This document shows positions 24,808 to 37,228 of a stretch of DNA of 64,000 bases, piece after piece. A program made the position numbers and the translations under genes. The notes below the pieces were generated by a model. That model did not search any database. It worked only from the letters and a program-made list of their open reading frames with translations, and had not been told where the DNA came from. Source of the DNA: Argentina anserina (lineage: Eukaryota; Streptophyta; Magnoliopsida; Rosales; Rosaceae); contig NC_065874.1 of assembly GCF_933775445.1 (NCBI RefSeq), positions 3,739,001-3,803,000 of the forward strand. The letters run 5' to 3'. The number at the start of each line of letters is the position of its first letter. Positions within the stretch are counted from its first letter, which is position 1.

Positions 24808-26839
24808 GCTTAATACCAACCCTCTTAACTCTTGTCGAAATTCCACCTAGATACGTGTAGCCAGACATTGTTGTCTGTCTCCATGCTCATGGATTTACAG
24901 GCGGCGACGAAGGTCGGCCATTCCTCCACAGTCCACACATGTATTTCAGTCAAGTTGATTTTCTGCCTCTCAGAAAAGTCCAAACCTTTTGCCCTTTAGA
25001 TTTTGCATTTTATTCTAAAGAGAAAACGAAGAAGAAGAAGCAAGCACTTGTCAAACCTGTGCCAATCGTAGTTCACTGAATCACAGCTTTGAATTATATA
25101 ATTTAAGAATTAAAATATCCATAATTTTTTCAATATTTTTGTGAAAGTTTAAATTTTTTGGCATATAGATATATTTGTTATATACTATCATTTTCAATGG
25201 AAATTTTCAAAATTTCCCGATATTTTTTAATATATCCATAAACTTTCAATTTTTTTTTGATATTTTCATAATATCGTTATGTGTCATACCAACTTCAAAT
25301 AAAATAAAAATCACTGGTTAGGAGAATCAAACCTTTGATCCATCCTTTTGTAAGCACAAAGTTATAGTCAACTCTACTACACCAACTTATTGTTGTATAT
25401 GACTATTTTTATTATATATTGCATTTCATGTTTCAACATTTACCTAAAATTGAAATAAAACTGAACTAGTTGTTGAGGGGAATCGAACCCTTTTGGTCTA
25501 GGAGGAAACGATGATTTACCTTACTCTTATGGGGGAAATTCAACATGCCTCATCTACTATATTTATTCTCTAATGAGATGCAATCAAGTGAAAACATATA
25601 GACACAATGCACAATCTTCACAAAGCTATTGGTTATGGTCAAAGTCAAGAAATGCTTGATCCGAACGAGAACTACTAGTACCACAACTCATAGTCAATCA
25701 CCCACGACCCCTATGGTTGGCATATAAGTCAGCATATGCAAAATTATAAAGGGACAATATCATTTAATGATTATTCTTCACAATATATTCAAGGTTTTAC
25801 TCAAGGACATGATGAAGATAGTGAAAATTTTGTACCTCATAGATCATTTATGTGGTTCTAAACCACTCTTATAATTTCATGTTTAATATATTATATTTAA
25901 ATAAGACGTAATGACCTAGCCCCATTTTGGGTAAATATATATGTATATACATATGTATATATATATATATATATATTAAGTAGATTTTAATAATACTCAA
26001 TGATTATTTCACCTCAAATTACTATAACTCACTATAAACCAATAATTATATAATAATTTCTTATGATATATAGTAGATAATTGATCAAATAAACATTTCT
26101 CAAAATTTCATTCAGAATTTTCATGTTTTAATATAAATTTTCATCAATTTACTTAATTATTTTTTAAAATCTAAATTTATAATTTTCAGATCCTCGATAT
26201 TTCAGTTCTCGCCGAAATTCTATAAACCAATTAAGAACGAATTTAACGAACTGATGACACTGGAGAATCCACATAACTTAATTAAAGTTTAGTTCTTTGA
26301 GCCTAATCTAATGCAACATCAACTATCATTGTTCTCACTTTCTGGAGAAAGCGTAACATGTGTAAACTATATGTATATGAGGACATGTTCTTTTATCTCC
26401 TTCTTTTGTTAGTTTGACTTCAATAAATTATGGACAGTTAAGTAATTAGTGAACATATGCGAGATATTTAGACTTAATTTTTTTTATGCTAGTCAAGAAT
26501 AATAACCGATTCAATAAATCGATTATATGAAGTTCCCCTTATGGGCATTTTTCCCTATTAAAAAACAAAAAAAAAGTTAGTGATTATTGTTGTGAACAAA
26601 AAAAATATATGCATGTGATTGGCCAGATAGTGATATAGAAATAACTTGGTTTTTATAGTATAACCAAAAACGCTTACGAAGCAAATTACATTTCTTTCTG
26701 TAAATAATCGAAGGGTTGGCTACTTTAAGATGCGAGAGAAACGATTAAAATATTTGGAGTACAGAAATGGGTAGATATTTATGATGAGCTTTGCAGCTCA
26801 AACAGAGATTGGAATGCCAACTTGGGTTTGTGAGGAAAA
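24389..26839. other. Intergenic between genes 2 and 3, with degenerate repeats
   Basis: AT-rich DNA with a (TA)n tract at about 24770-24803. Between about 25100 and 26230 lies repeat-like sequence rich in ATATTTTC-type words. Within it a plus-strand stretch at about 25740-25860 reads as a Ser/Tyr/Gln-rich tail ending FVPHRSFMWF and a stop, which looks like the C-terminal remnant of a transposase-like protein. I cannot assign its family. Two short segments (about 25320-25390 and 25470-25520) contain GAATCGAACCC-like words but no cloverleaf. Confidence 0.4.
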
Positions 26840-29800
26840 ATGGTAGAAGATCTCAGTAGTCAGAAACCCATCTTCTTCAGCTGTGTTGCTGTTCTTGTGG
26901 TGCTTATCTGCATTGGACCCATCAAATCTCAGGTACAGTCTGGGACTCTTGCAGCTGATGAAGGTGAATCTTCTTACTTTGGAATCTTGGTTGCAAATAT
27001 TGTTCATATTATATGTGAAAGGCATAGTGTTTATGAAGTTAATGTTTTCATTCCATCAGTTTTGATGGAGTTGAAACTGGGTTGTGCAGAGGAAGAGATA
27101 GTTATACTGTTTGGAATAAGTTAGGAGAAGCTTTAGCATACCCAGTTCAGTTTTCTTGCTTCTGTTCTTGAATGATTTTGATGCTTTGTTTTGTGGATGT
27201 GGTTTTGGCAGTGGACGCCCTTCGTGAAATAGCTGAACAACTGAATAAGAAGGATTGGAATTTCAGTGACCCATGTAGCAATGTTTCAACTATTTCGACC
27301 CCACATACTAGTCAGTACAACAATACTCTGGGCTGCAATTGCTCATTCTCCGGCAATACATGCCACATTGAAAGCATGTACGTGTCTTTTATAAGCCCCA
27401 ATTTGGTTATGTTTGCTCAATCCAGTGAAGTTCAGGTTGAGTGGTTATATTAGGCACTAGCCTAACCAATGTGATAGTGTGATACTGATGTTCAACAACA
27501 GCTAAGGCGAGATCATTTTTTCCTGCACTTTAATAGGTTTATATCTCATTGGTTGATAGGTTATATTAGGCACTAGTCTAACCTATGTATCTGGTATTCA
27601 TCAACATCTAAGGTGAGTTCGTTTTTTCTGTTTCATTAGGTTGATATGTCATCAGTAAGTGAATAAGGATGTTCTGATTATGATTATCTCAGATATATCA
27701 TATATTACTTGTTGTGCATGACGTATTGACTAATTAATAGTTTTCCTTAACCTCATTTAGTCCTTTTCTAAGGATGTATTTGATTTGGACATGGTAAAGA
27801 AATAATCTTTGTTTCCAATCAATTTTCAGGTTTCTTAACCCCTTCCTTTCACAATACCTTTCATGCCTTAGTGTCTTTGATATTGCCAAGCACTGTGATC
27901 GGTTCTTGGTTAATGCTGGAATCCTTATGCTGTTTCAGTGAATTCAGTCTCTATTTCTATAGATCTCTGACAGAGATTCAACTTACACAGTAAAGTCGAT
28001 GTGGATATCCAAGTGTAGCACTCATTGTGGTCTCTCAAGATCTTTTAACATAACTACAACGCTCTTGTTTTAGTTACTTGACCTTTGAACATTCAATTGT
28101 AACAATTATTTTTCCTTGTTCATGGTTACTGCATTGAGACGTTACTCTGGGATTTTGAACCCAACATTCATTAACCTATGATATTATGGATCCATATTGT
28201 GCAGTTATCTTATGGGTCAGGATCTAGATGGTGTTCTTCCAGCATCCCTGGCTAAGCTACCTTATCTTAAGCAAGTGTATGAAGACATTTCCACTATTTT
28301 GTTTTTCTTTTATCACCAGATAATTATTAAGCTTTCTACCTAATAACACTCTTCCTTGCTGATAGTAATCTGGGTCAGAATGATCTCAGCGGTTCTATTC
28401 CACGTGAATGGGCTTCTACCAAGTTGGAATTTCTGTAAGTGAGAATCTTGCTTATGTTTGAATTTGCCAATTGATGTTCATGCCGGTAACTGAACTCATG
28501 CAATGTACCCAGAGCAGGGTTCTCAGCGTGAACAACTTATCTGGACCTATCCCTGGCTATTTGGGAAACATAACAACTCTCCAAGCTCTGTATGCACCAA
28601 TTTATTCTTATCAATCTCTTTCATTATCATTTAGATTTAATGGCTTGGTTTGGCCTGACACGAGTGACTATGCTTTCAGAGCCTTGGAAAGCAACTTCTT
28701 TTCTGGACCTATTCCTTCAGACCTGGGAAAACTGATTAACATGAAGCAACTGTCAGTGTGCTTTTTTTATTCATGTTTTAGCTTTGTTGGTTTTGAATTC
28801 CATAAATTTCATAAGCTTTATATTCATATAAGCTAGTGAAAATGATAATTGACTATGGTTTGGTCCTGTCAACTGGTAATTTACAGCCATCTTCGCGCTA
28901 ACAATCTCACTGGAGAGTTGCCTGCCTCTCTCACTAATCTGACCAAATTAACACATCTGTAAGTGATTTTTCTGTACTTTACCTTATGTTTTTCTAAAGG
29001 AAACACTTCAATCTTATGTCCTCTTTTTTTTTTTTTTTTTTTCTTAACAGCCTGATAGGTAGTAACAACTTCACTGGAAGTATACCCAACTACTTTACAA
29101 GTTGGAAAGACCTCATAAGCTTGTAAGAAGCTTTTCTTTTATATGATTTTCTATTCTGAAGATACTTTTAGATGGCTACAATTTAAATCCATTAACTATG
29201 TTTCTTACAGAGAGATGCAAGCGAGTGGTCTTGAAGGTCCCCTTCCATCTAGTCTCTCTTTCTTGAAGAATTTGACAGACCTGTGAGTTCAGGCTTCTTA
29301 GTTCTCACCCTGTATCTACATAATTTCCTTGAGATCTTTAGATGCTTTTCAAATTTAACAAAAACCTTGAATAATTACTTAAGATATTTGTACTCTCATA
29401 AATTGGCATGCCATGACCATTTCCAGGAGAATTGGTGACTTAAGTGGTGGGAGTTCAGAGTTTCCAAACTTATCAAACATGACAAACATGCAGAAACTGT
29501 AAGCCATATTTACTCTTATAATTTAATTTCTGATTGATGTCACCTGCTTGGAAATATATATGTTCTTATAAGAGTTGTTAAAACTGCAGGATGTTAAGGA
29601 GCTGCAATATAACAGGAGAAATCCCTGAATATATATCTACCATGACAAATCTGGCTGTTTTGTAAGTCAACTGTTTATTCATAATTTACTTTTTCATAAT
29701 ATAGCTTATGTAATTATAGTTGTATTACAAAATGATTACATATGTAAATGTAGAGCGACCTAAGACTTTTCTGTGTGGTTGAGTTGTCTGAAGTTATAAC

Positions 29801-29971
29801 AAAAAGAAAACTATTTTTTTAATAATTCGGCTATGTCAGAAATTTACGGGCTTTAACTTTCTTCTTATAATGCTAAATTTATTGAATCATTCTAGGCCTG
29901 ATACTTCAGTGTTTTTATAGTTTATCATCTCACTTTTACCAACATCTCTTATGGTTTGTTAGACATTTATG

Positions 29972-30035
<64 letters not shown>

Positions 30036-33000
30036 CCCTTCCACTAAGAGATCCTTTTTTGGGGTCTAAAAAAGGGATAAGTCACTTGACCAACTTTTCG
30101 ATCACATTTCAGCATCTCCACCGTTCAACATTTAGAGTATAATGTGTAGATCACATCTAATTTCATCCAAAATGGAGGTGTTTAAGGCATTCAAAACTGT
30201 GATTTAAACTTATAAGCATGAACGGTTCATGTTTGACAGATTTGGTGCGTCCATTGCTTTCGCCAAGTTTTGATACCTTAACGATCACCATTTTAGCTGA
30301 AATTTGACAGGGGTGATCTACACATTAGACCCTAAAAGTTGAACGGTGGAGATGTTTAATGAGCTATCCCTTTAAAAGACAAAAAAAAAAGGGATCCCTT
30401 AGTGGAAGGGCCCTATATATACATATATACATACATATATATATATATATATATATTCTTTTACTTCAATACGTATAGGCATACCATGTGACTCAACCTT
30501 CAACTGGATCAGTCTTTTACTGTTCTGATAGTTTGATACAAATATACATCACATTACATCTGGCTAACTTAATCAGAGTCATCATGATAATAAATAAACT
30601 CATTATTGTCATTGGTAACCATTCTGCATATTCCCAATTTTTTTTTTTAAGTTTATGATTTCTAGTTTAATTCTGTTTTTTCTTCTTTCCTTTTTCTGCA
30701 GAGATCTAAGCTTCAACAGATTGAAAGGGGCCGTTCCGAATTTTGCTAATATAATGCAGTTGTCAACAATGTAAGGATAAAATCACGAGGGTTATTAGCG
30801 TGCATTATGATGTAGGACTGTTCCCTTGATTTGCAGTTCGTGCATGCATTACTTTCCAAATTTCATGTTTTCTTTCCCTCCAAAAGAAAAAAACTGAGAA
30901 GATGAGTAAGAGTTGGATGTTTTAAACACACAGATATAGCAACTGATCTATCTAAATTTGTCAGTATATTACCATTAAGTATATAAGGGAAAGGCTGTAT
31001 GAATATGGATCAAGTTTTAAATCATTTTACTGTTCTGTCTTTCTGCATAACCTTTGAACCAATCTGTATATCTATCTCACACTCACACTCACACTCCCAC
31101 TCCCACTCACACGCACACGCTCACCCACATACACACACTATTATCAGCAGCCGTTTTCTATTGCTCTTTTTTGACCTGAACTGTTTCTATTGGTCGCTGA
31201 TCAGATATTTGACAAGTAACTTGCTTACTGGGCTTCCCGACTGGATCAAAAGTAGAGACACTCGCTAGTATGTTTCTTCATCTCATTTGTCATTTTTATT
31301 TCTGTTTCATCCTTTTCATCAATTTGGATCATAAACGCAACTATTATCCTAGAAAAATTAAAGTAGATAAAGCATGATCAGTAGCTTCTGCAGTTCATAA
31401 TAGCAGAAGCTGCTGGTGGTGGTGCTGCATTTAAGTTCACTATAAGTGCAGCTTCAAATCTGAACATGCTCAAAGATCTGAAGGAGGATAACTTAATCTT
31501 ATCAGCACGAATTGGATAGAATTTGTCACATGGTCCTAAAGTTCATGCAATTGCACAAAATCATTTGGTTCATTGCCCGATAGAATCATTTGGTTCATTG
31601 AAATTGTAGAGCCTCTGACCCGGCATATAGTTGCCTAAAGCATGCGTTGGTGTGGTTCTGTATAAAGCTTTGGCGTCCCTTTGATCATCAATTTATCAGA
31701 ACATAAACTTCTTGTGATGATGATGTGATGATCATCATTCCTTCCAAGTTACATGACTTTCTAAATTATCAGAACATAAACTTCTTGTGATGATGTTGTG
31801 ATGATCATCATTCTTTCCAAGTTACATGACTTTCTAAATTACCAATGATTTTAAGATGTCTGTATGATCATAATTTAATAATGATGTTTTTTTCTCAGAG
31901 TTGTTATTGATGTAGGGCTTTATCTGTGTGTGCAGCAATATAGATGTCTCCTACAATAACTTCTCTCAGAGCTCTGTCCCAACTGTTTGTCGAGGAACTT
32001 TGTAAGAGAAATTCCATTTCAGTTTTTTTTTTCCTTCTAACATCTTCAAGATAAACATGACCTTACATTCTTTGAAAGTAACTGATTTTGTTTCATCAGC
32101 AATTGGTTCAGAGGTATTTCACAACAGAACAACTCGTAAGCCTCACACCCAATGAATTTCTAGCTTTCACAGTTCAATTCTATAAACTGACGGAATTCTC
32201 AAATTGTAATGTAGAATGCTAAGCAATTGCCTAAACTCATGTTCAAAAGGTAATAGAATCTTATCCAGAATTCAAACTTTAGGTCCTTAGGTGTAGGCTT
32301 CTGTGTTGATATACCGTGGAAAATCTACAAAACATAGTGCTGCGTTTTCTTGTTATATATTGTTTGCTCTGTGTAGATAAGTACTCATTGCATATAAACT
32401 GTGGTGGAAAACCAACCACTTTCGGAAGCGTCAAGTATGAAGGAGATGAAGCCTCAGGAGGTGCAGCAACATTTTTTCAGGCCACACCCCCTCATTGGGG
32501 GTTTAGTAGCACCGGTGATTTCGTTGATAATTGGAGTAGTGACAGCGATTATATTGCAACTAATGTTTCCATACTCAAAATGAACAACTCCGAGTTGTAC
32601 ACAACTGCACGACTTTCTCCTCTTTCTCTCACCTACTATGCCCGTTGCTTAGCAAATGGAAATTACACTGTGAAACTACACTTCGCAGAGATAGTTCTCA
32701 GAGACAACAGATCTTATTACGGTCTTGGAAGACGAATGTTTGATGTTTATATTCAGGTAGTAATTTCTGTACTTTTACTTTTTTGTATGATATGTCATGT
32801 CATGAACGAGTCAGGCATGCAGCAGTTGAAAAAATTAGGGAAGTAAAAGGTAGGATTACTCTGAATATGTTAGTTAAGCCATCTTGGTGGATAATTGTCA
32901 TATTAAGTAGATCTTATATCTGTGTTACTTTTGTGGTCTATTTCTAATCACTCCGATAGATCTAACTGTTCCCTAGGATTTACTTTTTCACAACTAAATT

Positions 33001-35678
33001 ACCTATTCTTAACACCGGATATTCTTGGATTTACATAGTTTTCACTGTAACGTTGTCTTTATTGTTTTCTGATAACTTATTGCAGGACAAATTGGTATTG
33101 AAGGATTTCAATATTAAGGAGGAAGCACTAGGAGTTGATAAGGAAGTGATCAAGGTATTTAAAGCAGTTGTTAATTTGAAGACTCTAGAGATCCGCTTCC
33201 AGTGGGCTGGGAGGGGGACAACTAACGTTCCTCTAAGAGGAAAATATGGTTCTCTTATATCAGCCATCTCTGTGCAGTCTGGTATGTTATTGGATATGAA
33301 TGTTTTTTTGTTTTACTGCATTGCCTAAACTATTAATCCTGAGAGAAGCCTGTCAATTATTCTAGGCCAGGTGATCATAATTACATACACTAAAACAATT
33401 AGTCGTGAAAAAAAGGATTATAATTTATATACCTTGAATCTTTAAATAAAGTTCACCTCTATATAAGTCCATATATCGGTAAAGAGTCAGTACTTAGTAT
33501 TCATGTATATTTGGTTAGTATATTAAATGGTGTATCTATGCGTTTTCACTTAGAGGAGTTAAAAGACAAACATATTTCACGTCTTCCTTACATTATTCGA
33601 TGCTATCTTTGTGTCTTGCTTCTATCTTATAGACTAGTTTAAATTTTTAATCTTTATACATGTATCTCACATATTGCTGTATATAAGAAATGTTGTTGAG
33701 CTATATGGTTATAACTTCCATAAACTGCAATCTTATGATCACTGATCTTTGCATCTATCTTACTTTAGATTTTGAACCTCCTGATGATAGCAAAACGAAG
33801 ATTTACATTGTGGTTGGAGTTGTTTCAGCTTTATGCCTAATCTTCTTGATTTTTGGTATTCTTTGGTTAAGAGGCTGCTTTGGACGCAAGAAAACCAGGG
33901 AAGAAGGTACAGTAGATACCTGTGCAAATCAATTTTCAGTTGTGAAACCATACTAGTAATGCATTTTCCCACAGTACTGTAAGAATTTTGGAAATGGTCC
34001 AATGATTGCACAGTATCCATAAATGCCGATTTGGAAGTTGAAACCTGCTCTTTACCGTTTAAGCTTCACGTTAATGCCAAGTATTTTCTACCCTGTTATA
34101 CAGAACTGAGAGGATTGGATCTGCAAACTGGTTTCTTTAGATTCAAACAAATTAAAGCTGCGACCAACAACTTTAGTGCTGCAAACAAACTCGGGGAAGG
34201 TGGCTTTGGAGCTGTTTACAAGGTATTCTATAATTTTTAAGTTTCTTTTGTAATAGTATGTTCAGTTTGTTTGTTAATGGTTTGTTATCTTGGCAGGGTG
34301 AATTATTGGATGGTAGCTTTATTGCCGTTAAACAACTTTCTTCAAGATCAAAGCAGGGAAATCGTGAATTCGTGAATGAAATAGGCATGATGTCTGCATT
34401 ACAACACCCAAATCTTGTTAAACTTTATGGATGTTGCACGGAAGGAAATCAATTATTATTGGTATATGAATACATGGAGAATAATAGCCTTTCGCATAAT
34501 TTATTTGGTAAGCTGGAAAATTCAGAAGTGGATGGGTACTTATCTGATTACCTGCTTGATGAAACATTTCTGAAGTTATCTTTGTTGAATTCAGGTTCCG
34601 AGGAAGCCGTGCGGAAATTGAACTGGCCGACAAGGCAGAAAATATGTGTTGGTATTGCAAGGGGTCTTGCGTTCCTGCATGATGGAACCTTGAAAATCGT
34701 TCATAGAGATATCAAACCAACCAACATATTGCTCGATAGTAACCTTAATGCTAAGATAGCTGACTTTGGTTTGGCTAAGCTGGACGAAGAGGAGCATACC
34801 CATATCAGCACCAGAGTTGCTGGAACTATGTAAGCACCCTTTCATTCACTGAGTTTGTTTTTTCAGTTTCTTGTTTAGCATAAGGGTCTTTGTTGGTCGA
34901 TTTGTTTTTTTGTTTGACAATTTAACTACATCATTAGCAACCTTGCATATATAGTGAGTTAGTGACCACATATTCTGGTACCTAAATTTGTTTGATTATA
35001 ACCTTATGAAGTCAACAAGGGGTCACGGTATGGTTGTTATTGTGCAGAGGATACATGGCTCCAGAGTATGCTTTATGGGGCTATTTAACCGAAAAGGCAG
35101 ATGTCTACAGTTTTGGGGTTGTAGCACTGGAACTGGTATCAGGGAAAAACAACATCAAATATCGGCCAAACGAAAATTTTGTATGCCTTCTAGATTGGGT
35201 AAGATCTTTCTTCTATCAAATAAGTGAAAACATTAAATGGCTTCATATTGTCTTGCTGGTCTTGTTCCACTTATGATATTCTCATGTTTCTTTCCCAATA
35301 CAGGCCCTTGTTTTACAACAAAAAGGAAATCTAATGGAGCTGGTGGATCCAAAGTTGGGTTCTGGGTTCAAAAAGGAAGAGGCACTGAGAATGATAAAGG
35401 TAGCTCTACTATGCGCGAATGCATCACCGGCTTTAAGGCCCACAATGTCTGAAGTAGTGAGCATGCTTGAAGGCCGAACTGCTGTTCATGAAGTGACAGT
35501 AAATCCGAGTATTTATGATGATGAGATGAGATTCAAAGCGTTTACGGAGGACTCCGATCCAAATATGCAAGAGAGCTTTGAAGAGACTCGAAGCTTCATT
35601 CAGTCTGATTCAAAATGGACAGCCTCATCCTCATCATCTGTCCTAAATATTGATGCAGGTAAAATTGGGACTCAGTAA
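26840..35678 (+). CDS. LRR-malectin receptor-like Ser/Thr kinase, gene 3
   Basis: More diverged paralogue with the same 24-exon plan: 26840-26963, 27212-27377, 28205-28276, 28366-28434, 28518-28589, 28680-28751, 28887-28958, 29051-29122, 29211-29282, 29427-29498, 29590-29661, 30702-30770, 31205-31267, 31936-32001, 32100-32135, 32215-32249, 32377-32756, 33086-33281, 33769-33906, 34104-34222, 34297-34507, 34595-34829, 35048-35198, 35304-35678. Total 3009 nt (1002 aa). The signal peptide is clear (hydrophobic [11 protein letters not shown]). The N-cap is shorter than in genes 1 and 2. LRRs, malectin, a TM helix near [13 protein letters not shown] and an RD kinase follow ([37 protein letters not shown]). 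No tRNA is present in intron 1. Introns hold a MITE and several tandem duplications. The exon structure equals genes 1 and 2, so the array arose by tandem duplication. Confidence 0.9.
27446..27660. repeat. Diverged tandem duplication in intron 2 of gene 3
   Basis: TTATATTAGGCACTAG occurs at about 27446 and again about 116 bp later, each followed by a similar stretch with CAACA, CTAAGG and a T-rich block. Two copies, visibly diverged. Confidence 0.75.
29974..30031. repeat. (TA)n microsatellite beside MITE M5
   Basis: About 29 uninterrupted TA units directly before M5. A shorter TA-rich tract follows M5 at 30415-30456. Confidence 0.95.
30032..30414. mobile_element. Fold-back MITE M5 in intron 11 of gene 3
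   Basis: About 383 bp with near-perfect terminal inverted repeats (AGGGCCCTTCCACTAAGAGA against TCCCTTAGTGGAAGGGCCCT). It sits within TA repeats, so the likely target duplication is TA. The interior contains ATCTCCACCGTTCAAC, its complement GTTGAACGGTGGAGAT, and GATCACCATTTTAGCTGAAA. These words resemble M1 and M3 although the termini differ. No coding frame. Confidence 0.9.
31078..31140. repeat. (CACTCA/CACA)n simple repeat
   Basis: Degenerate CACTCACAC-type tract in intron 12 of gene 3, shortly before the LRR exon at 31205. Confidence 0.9.
31690..31840. repeat. Two-copy 73-bp tandem duplication in intron 13 of gene 3
   Basis: The unit starting ATCAGAACATAAACTTCTTG at 31695 repeats at 31768 with only a few changes. 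Near identity suggests a recent event. Confidence 0.9.
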
Positions 35679-36285
35679 TAAAATATTGTGCAACATCGCC
35701 TAACCATACATCCACAGAAAGCACCTACTCCTACGTAGATTGAAGTTTGACTTCACCATACAAGCAAGTGAACCCCTGGAAATGCACTGGAGACTGCAAG
35801 GTATCTGAATATTGACTTCAAGTCTTCAACTATGGCCATGTTTGTATATTACCGTCTTTTTTTAACCACATTCATTTGTTTTGATTCATTTACTGTTTAT
35901 AGAATGAGTCTCCTAGCTACCAGTTATACTGCAGCTGATGCTGCATTTCCCCGATGAATTATGTAATTGCTTAGTTTGAAGAGGTCTAGATAAAATGTAA
36001 AAACTTGGAGCAAGTTTGAACCTTCTCGTCCTGGTACGTTCATACCTCGTCCAGCCTTTTAAATTCAATGCTTTCATTAGTATATGCCCAGATTCGATTT
36101 CCAGATACGTTAAATGGCTGCGATCAGATGATTCAGACCTACCCAGATGTAGGAAATGTTTCCACCATTCATGACATGAGACAAGTAAAAGTCGGAGACG
36201 TCGGCGTCTGAACTCACTGCCACTCGTCTTTCCAATTTCCATGACTAACCTTTAAAGAATAAAAGTAGTTACGAGGAACTAACCG
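35679..36285. other. Intergenic downstream of gene 3
   Basis: Contains the presumed 3' UTR of gene 3 and sequence leading to the broken kinase copy. I see no gene. The minus-strand frame at 35913-36242 has no recognisable features. Confidence 0.5.
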
Positions 36286-36742
36286 AAAATTGTTCATAGA
36301 GACATCAAAATGACAAACATATTGGTAGATAGGGACCTTAAAATCTCAGACTCTGGTTTGGCCAAGCTGAACAAAGAGGAGAAGACGCATATTAGCACTA
36401 GAATCGCTGGAACTATGCAAGGAACCTTTCATATCTTTTATTTTTCCTTCTCAATAGAATTTAAGTGCTTTTTAATACTGTTTCCGGAGCTTGGATACAG
36501 TTTGGGACTTTGGGGATTATGTTTACAGTTTTACACTACACATTGCAGTCATAAAATGATGAATGAGAGTTAAAAGTCACGATTTGCTTATTACTTCCTA
36601 TTTGTTGTGCAAGGATACATGGCGCCAGAATATGCACTCTGAGGTTACTTGACTGATTAAGTACATGTTTTCAGTTTTTGAGTCGTTGCCCTTTAGAGCT
36701 CGTATATGGCAGAAACAACATCAAAACTCGGTCAAATTTTGG
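36286..36742 (+). pseudogene. Receptor kinase pseudogene fragment (fourth array member)
   Basis: The first part matches the kinase catalytic loop and activation segment ([15 protein letters not shown], then ISDSGLAKL and [10 protein letters not shown]). Three residues after the catalytic loop are missing and DFG has become DSG. An intron-like gap follows, then GYMAPEYAL runs into TGA where the paralogues have Trp, and a second stop follows in the next LTD segment. The trailing RNNIKTRSNF-like reading matches the next paralogue block. No upstream LRR or malectin exons were found. It is a decayed partial copy, most like gene 3. Confidence 0.92.
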
Positions 36743-37228
36743 TACTATTACTCAATATATCTGCAGTTGTAATACAAAGAATTAACGTAAGGTGCATGCA
36801 CCAGTGTTTCTCTCTTGTTGGTGTGACTGTGAGCATGCAAAGTTCCCAGCTAGCTTTCTTTTACGTAATTTCATGTTTGTTTTGGTTCACTAGCTTCATA
36901 ACCCAATTTTGATTTGGTGCAGTGTTCCGGTGCATCATAACCCATTAGAAAGAAAAACTCATTCACAAATCATAAGTGACATGCATGCAACGACAAATAG
37001 ACGAGGAGACGCATGATACTATAAAGAAAAAAAAAGATTGTACATTATGCCGATAACGTCCTTTATTGCATTATGTAGGCGTACAATCGAGAAGGTTTAT
37101 GGTTTGATGTCTCGAATTTACTATACAAGCTATGATCAACTAACAAAATGACGCCTTTTTAAACCTTATAAAGAGAGTAGTCGCGCTGTAGGATAGAGCG
37201 GTTGATATAGTGCACCAGCTGCTACTGC
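36743..37228. other. Intergenic between kinase pseudogene and LRX gene
   Basis: Presumed 3' flank of the minus-strand LRX gene. I see no gene or clear repeat. Confidence 0.5.

Noticed and set aside
25320..25520. tRNA-like words (GAATCGAACCC, CTACTACACCAACTT)
   Set aside because: No cloverleaf can be drawn, and A-box and B-box spacing does not fit. At best they are old tRNA- or SINE-derived fragments.
35913..36242. 109-codon minus frame downstream of gene 3
   Set aside because: No recognisable domain, and the Arg/Leu-rich reading looks like chance. No splice partner found.
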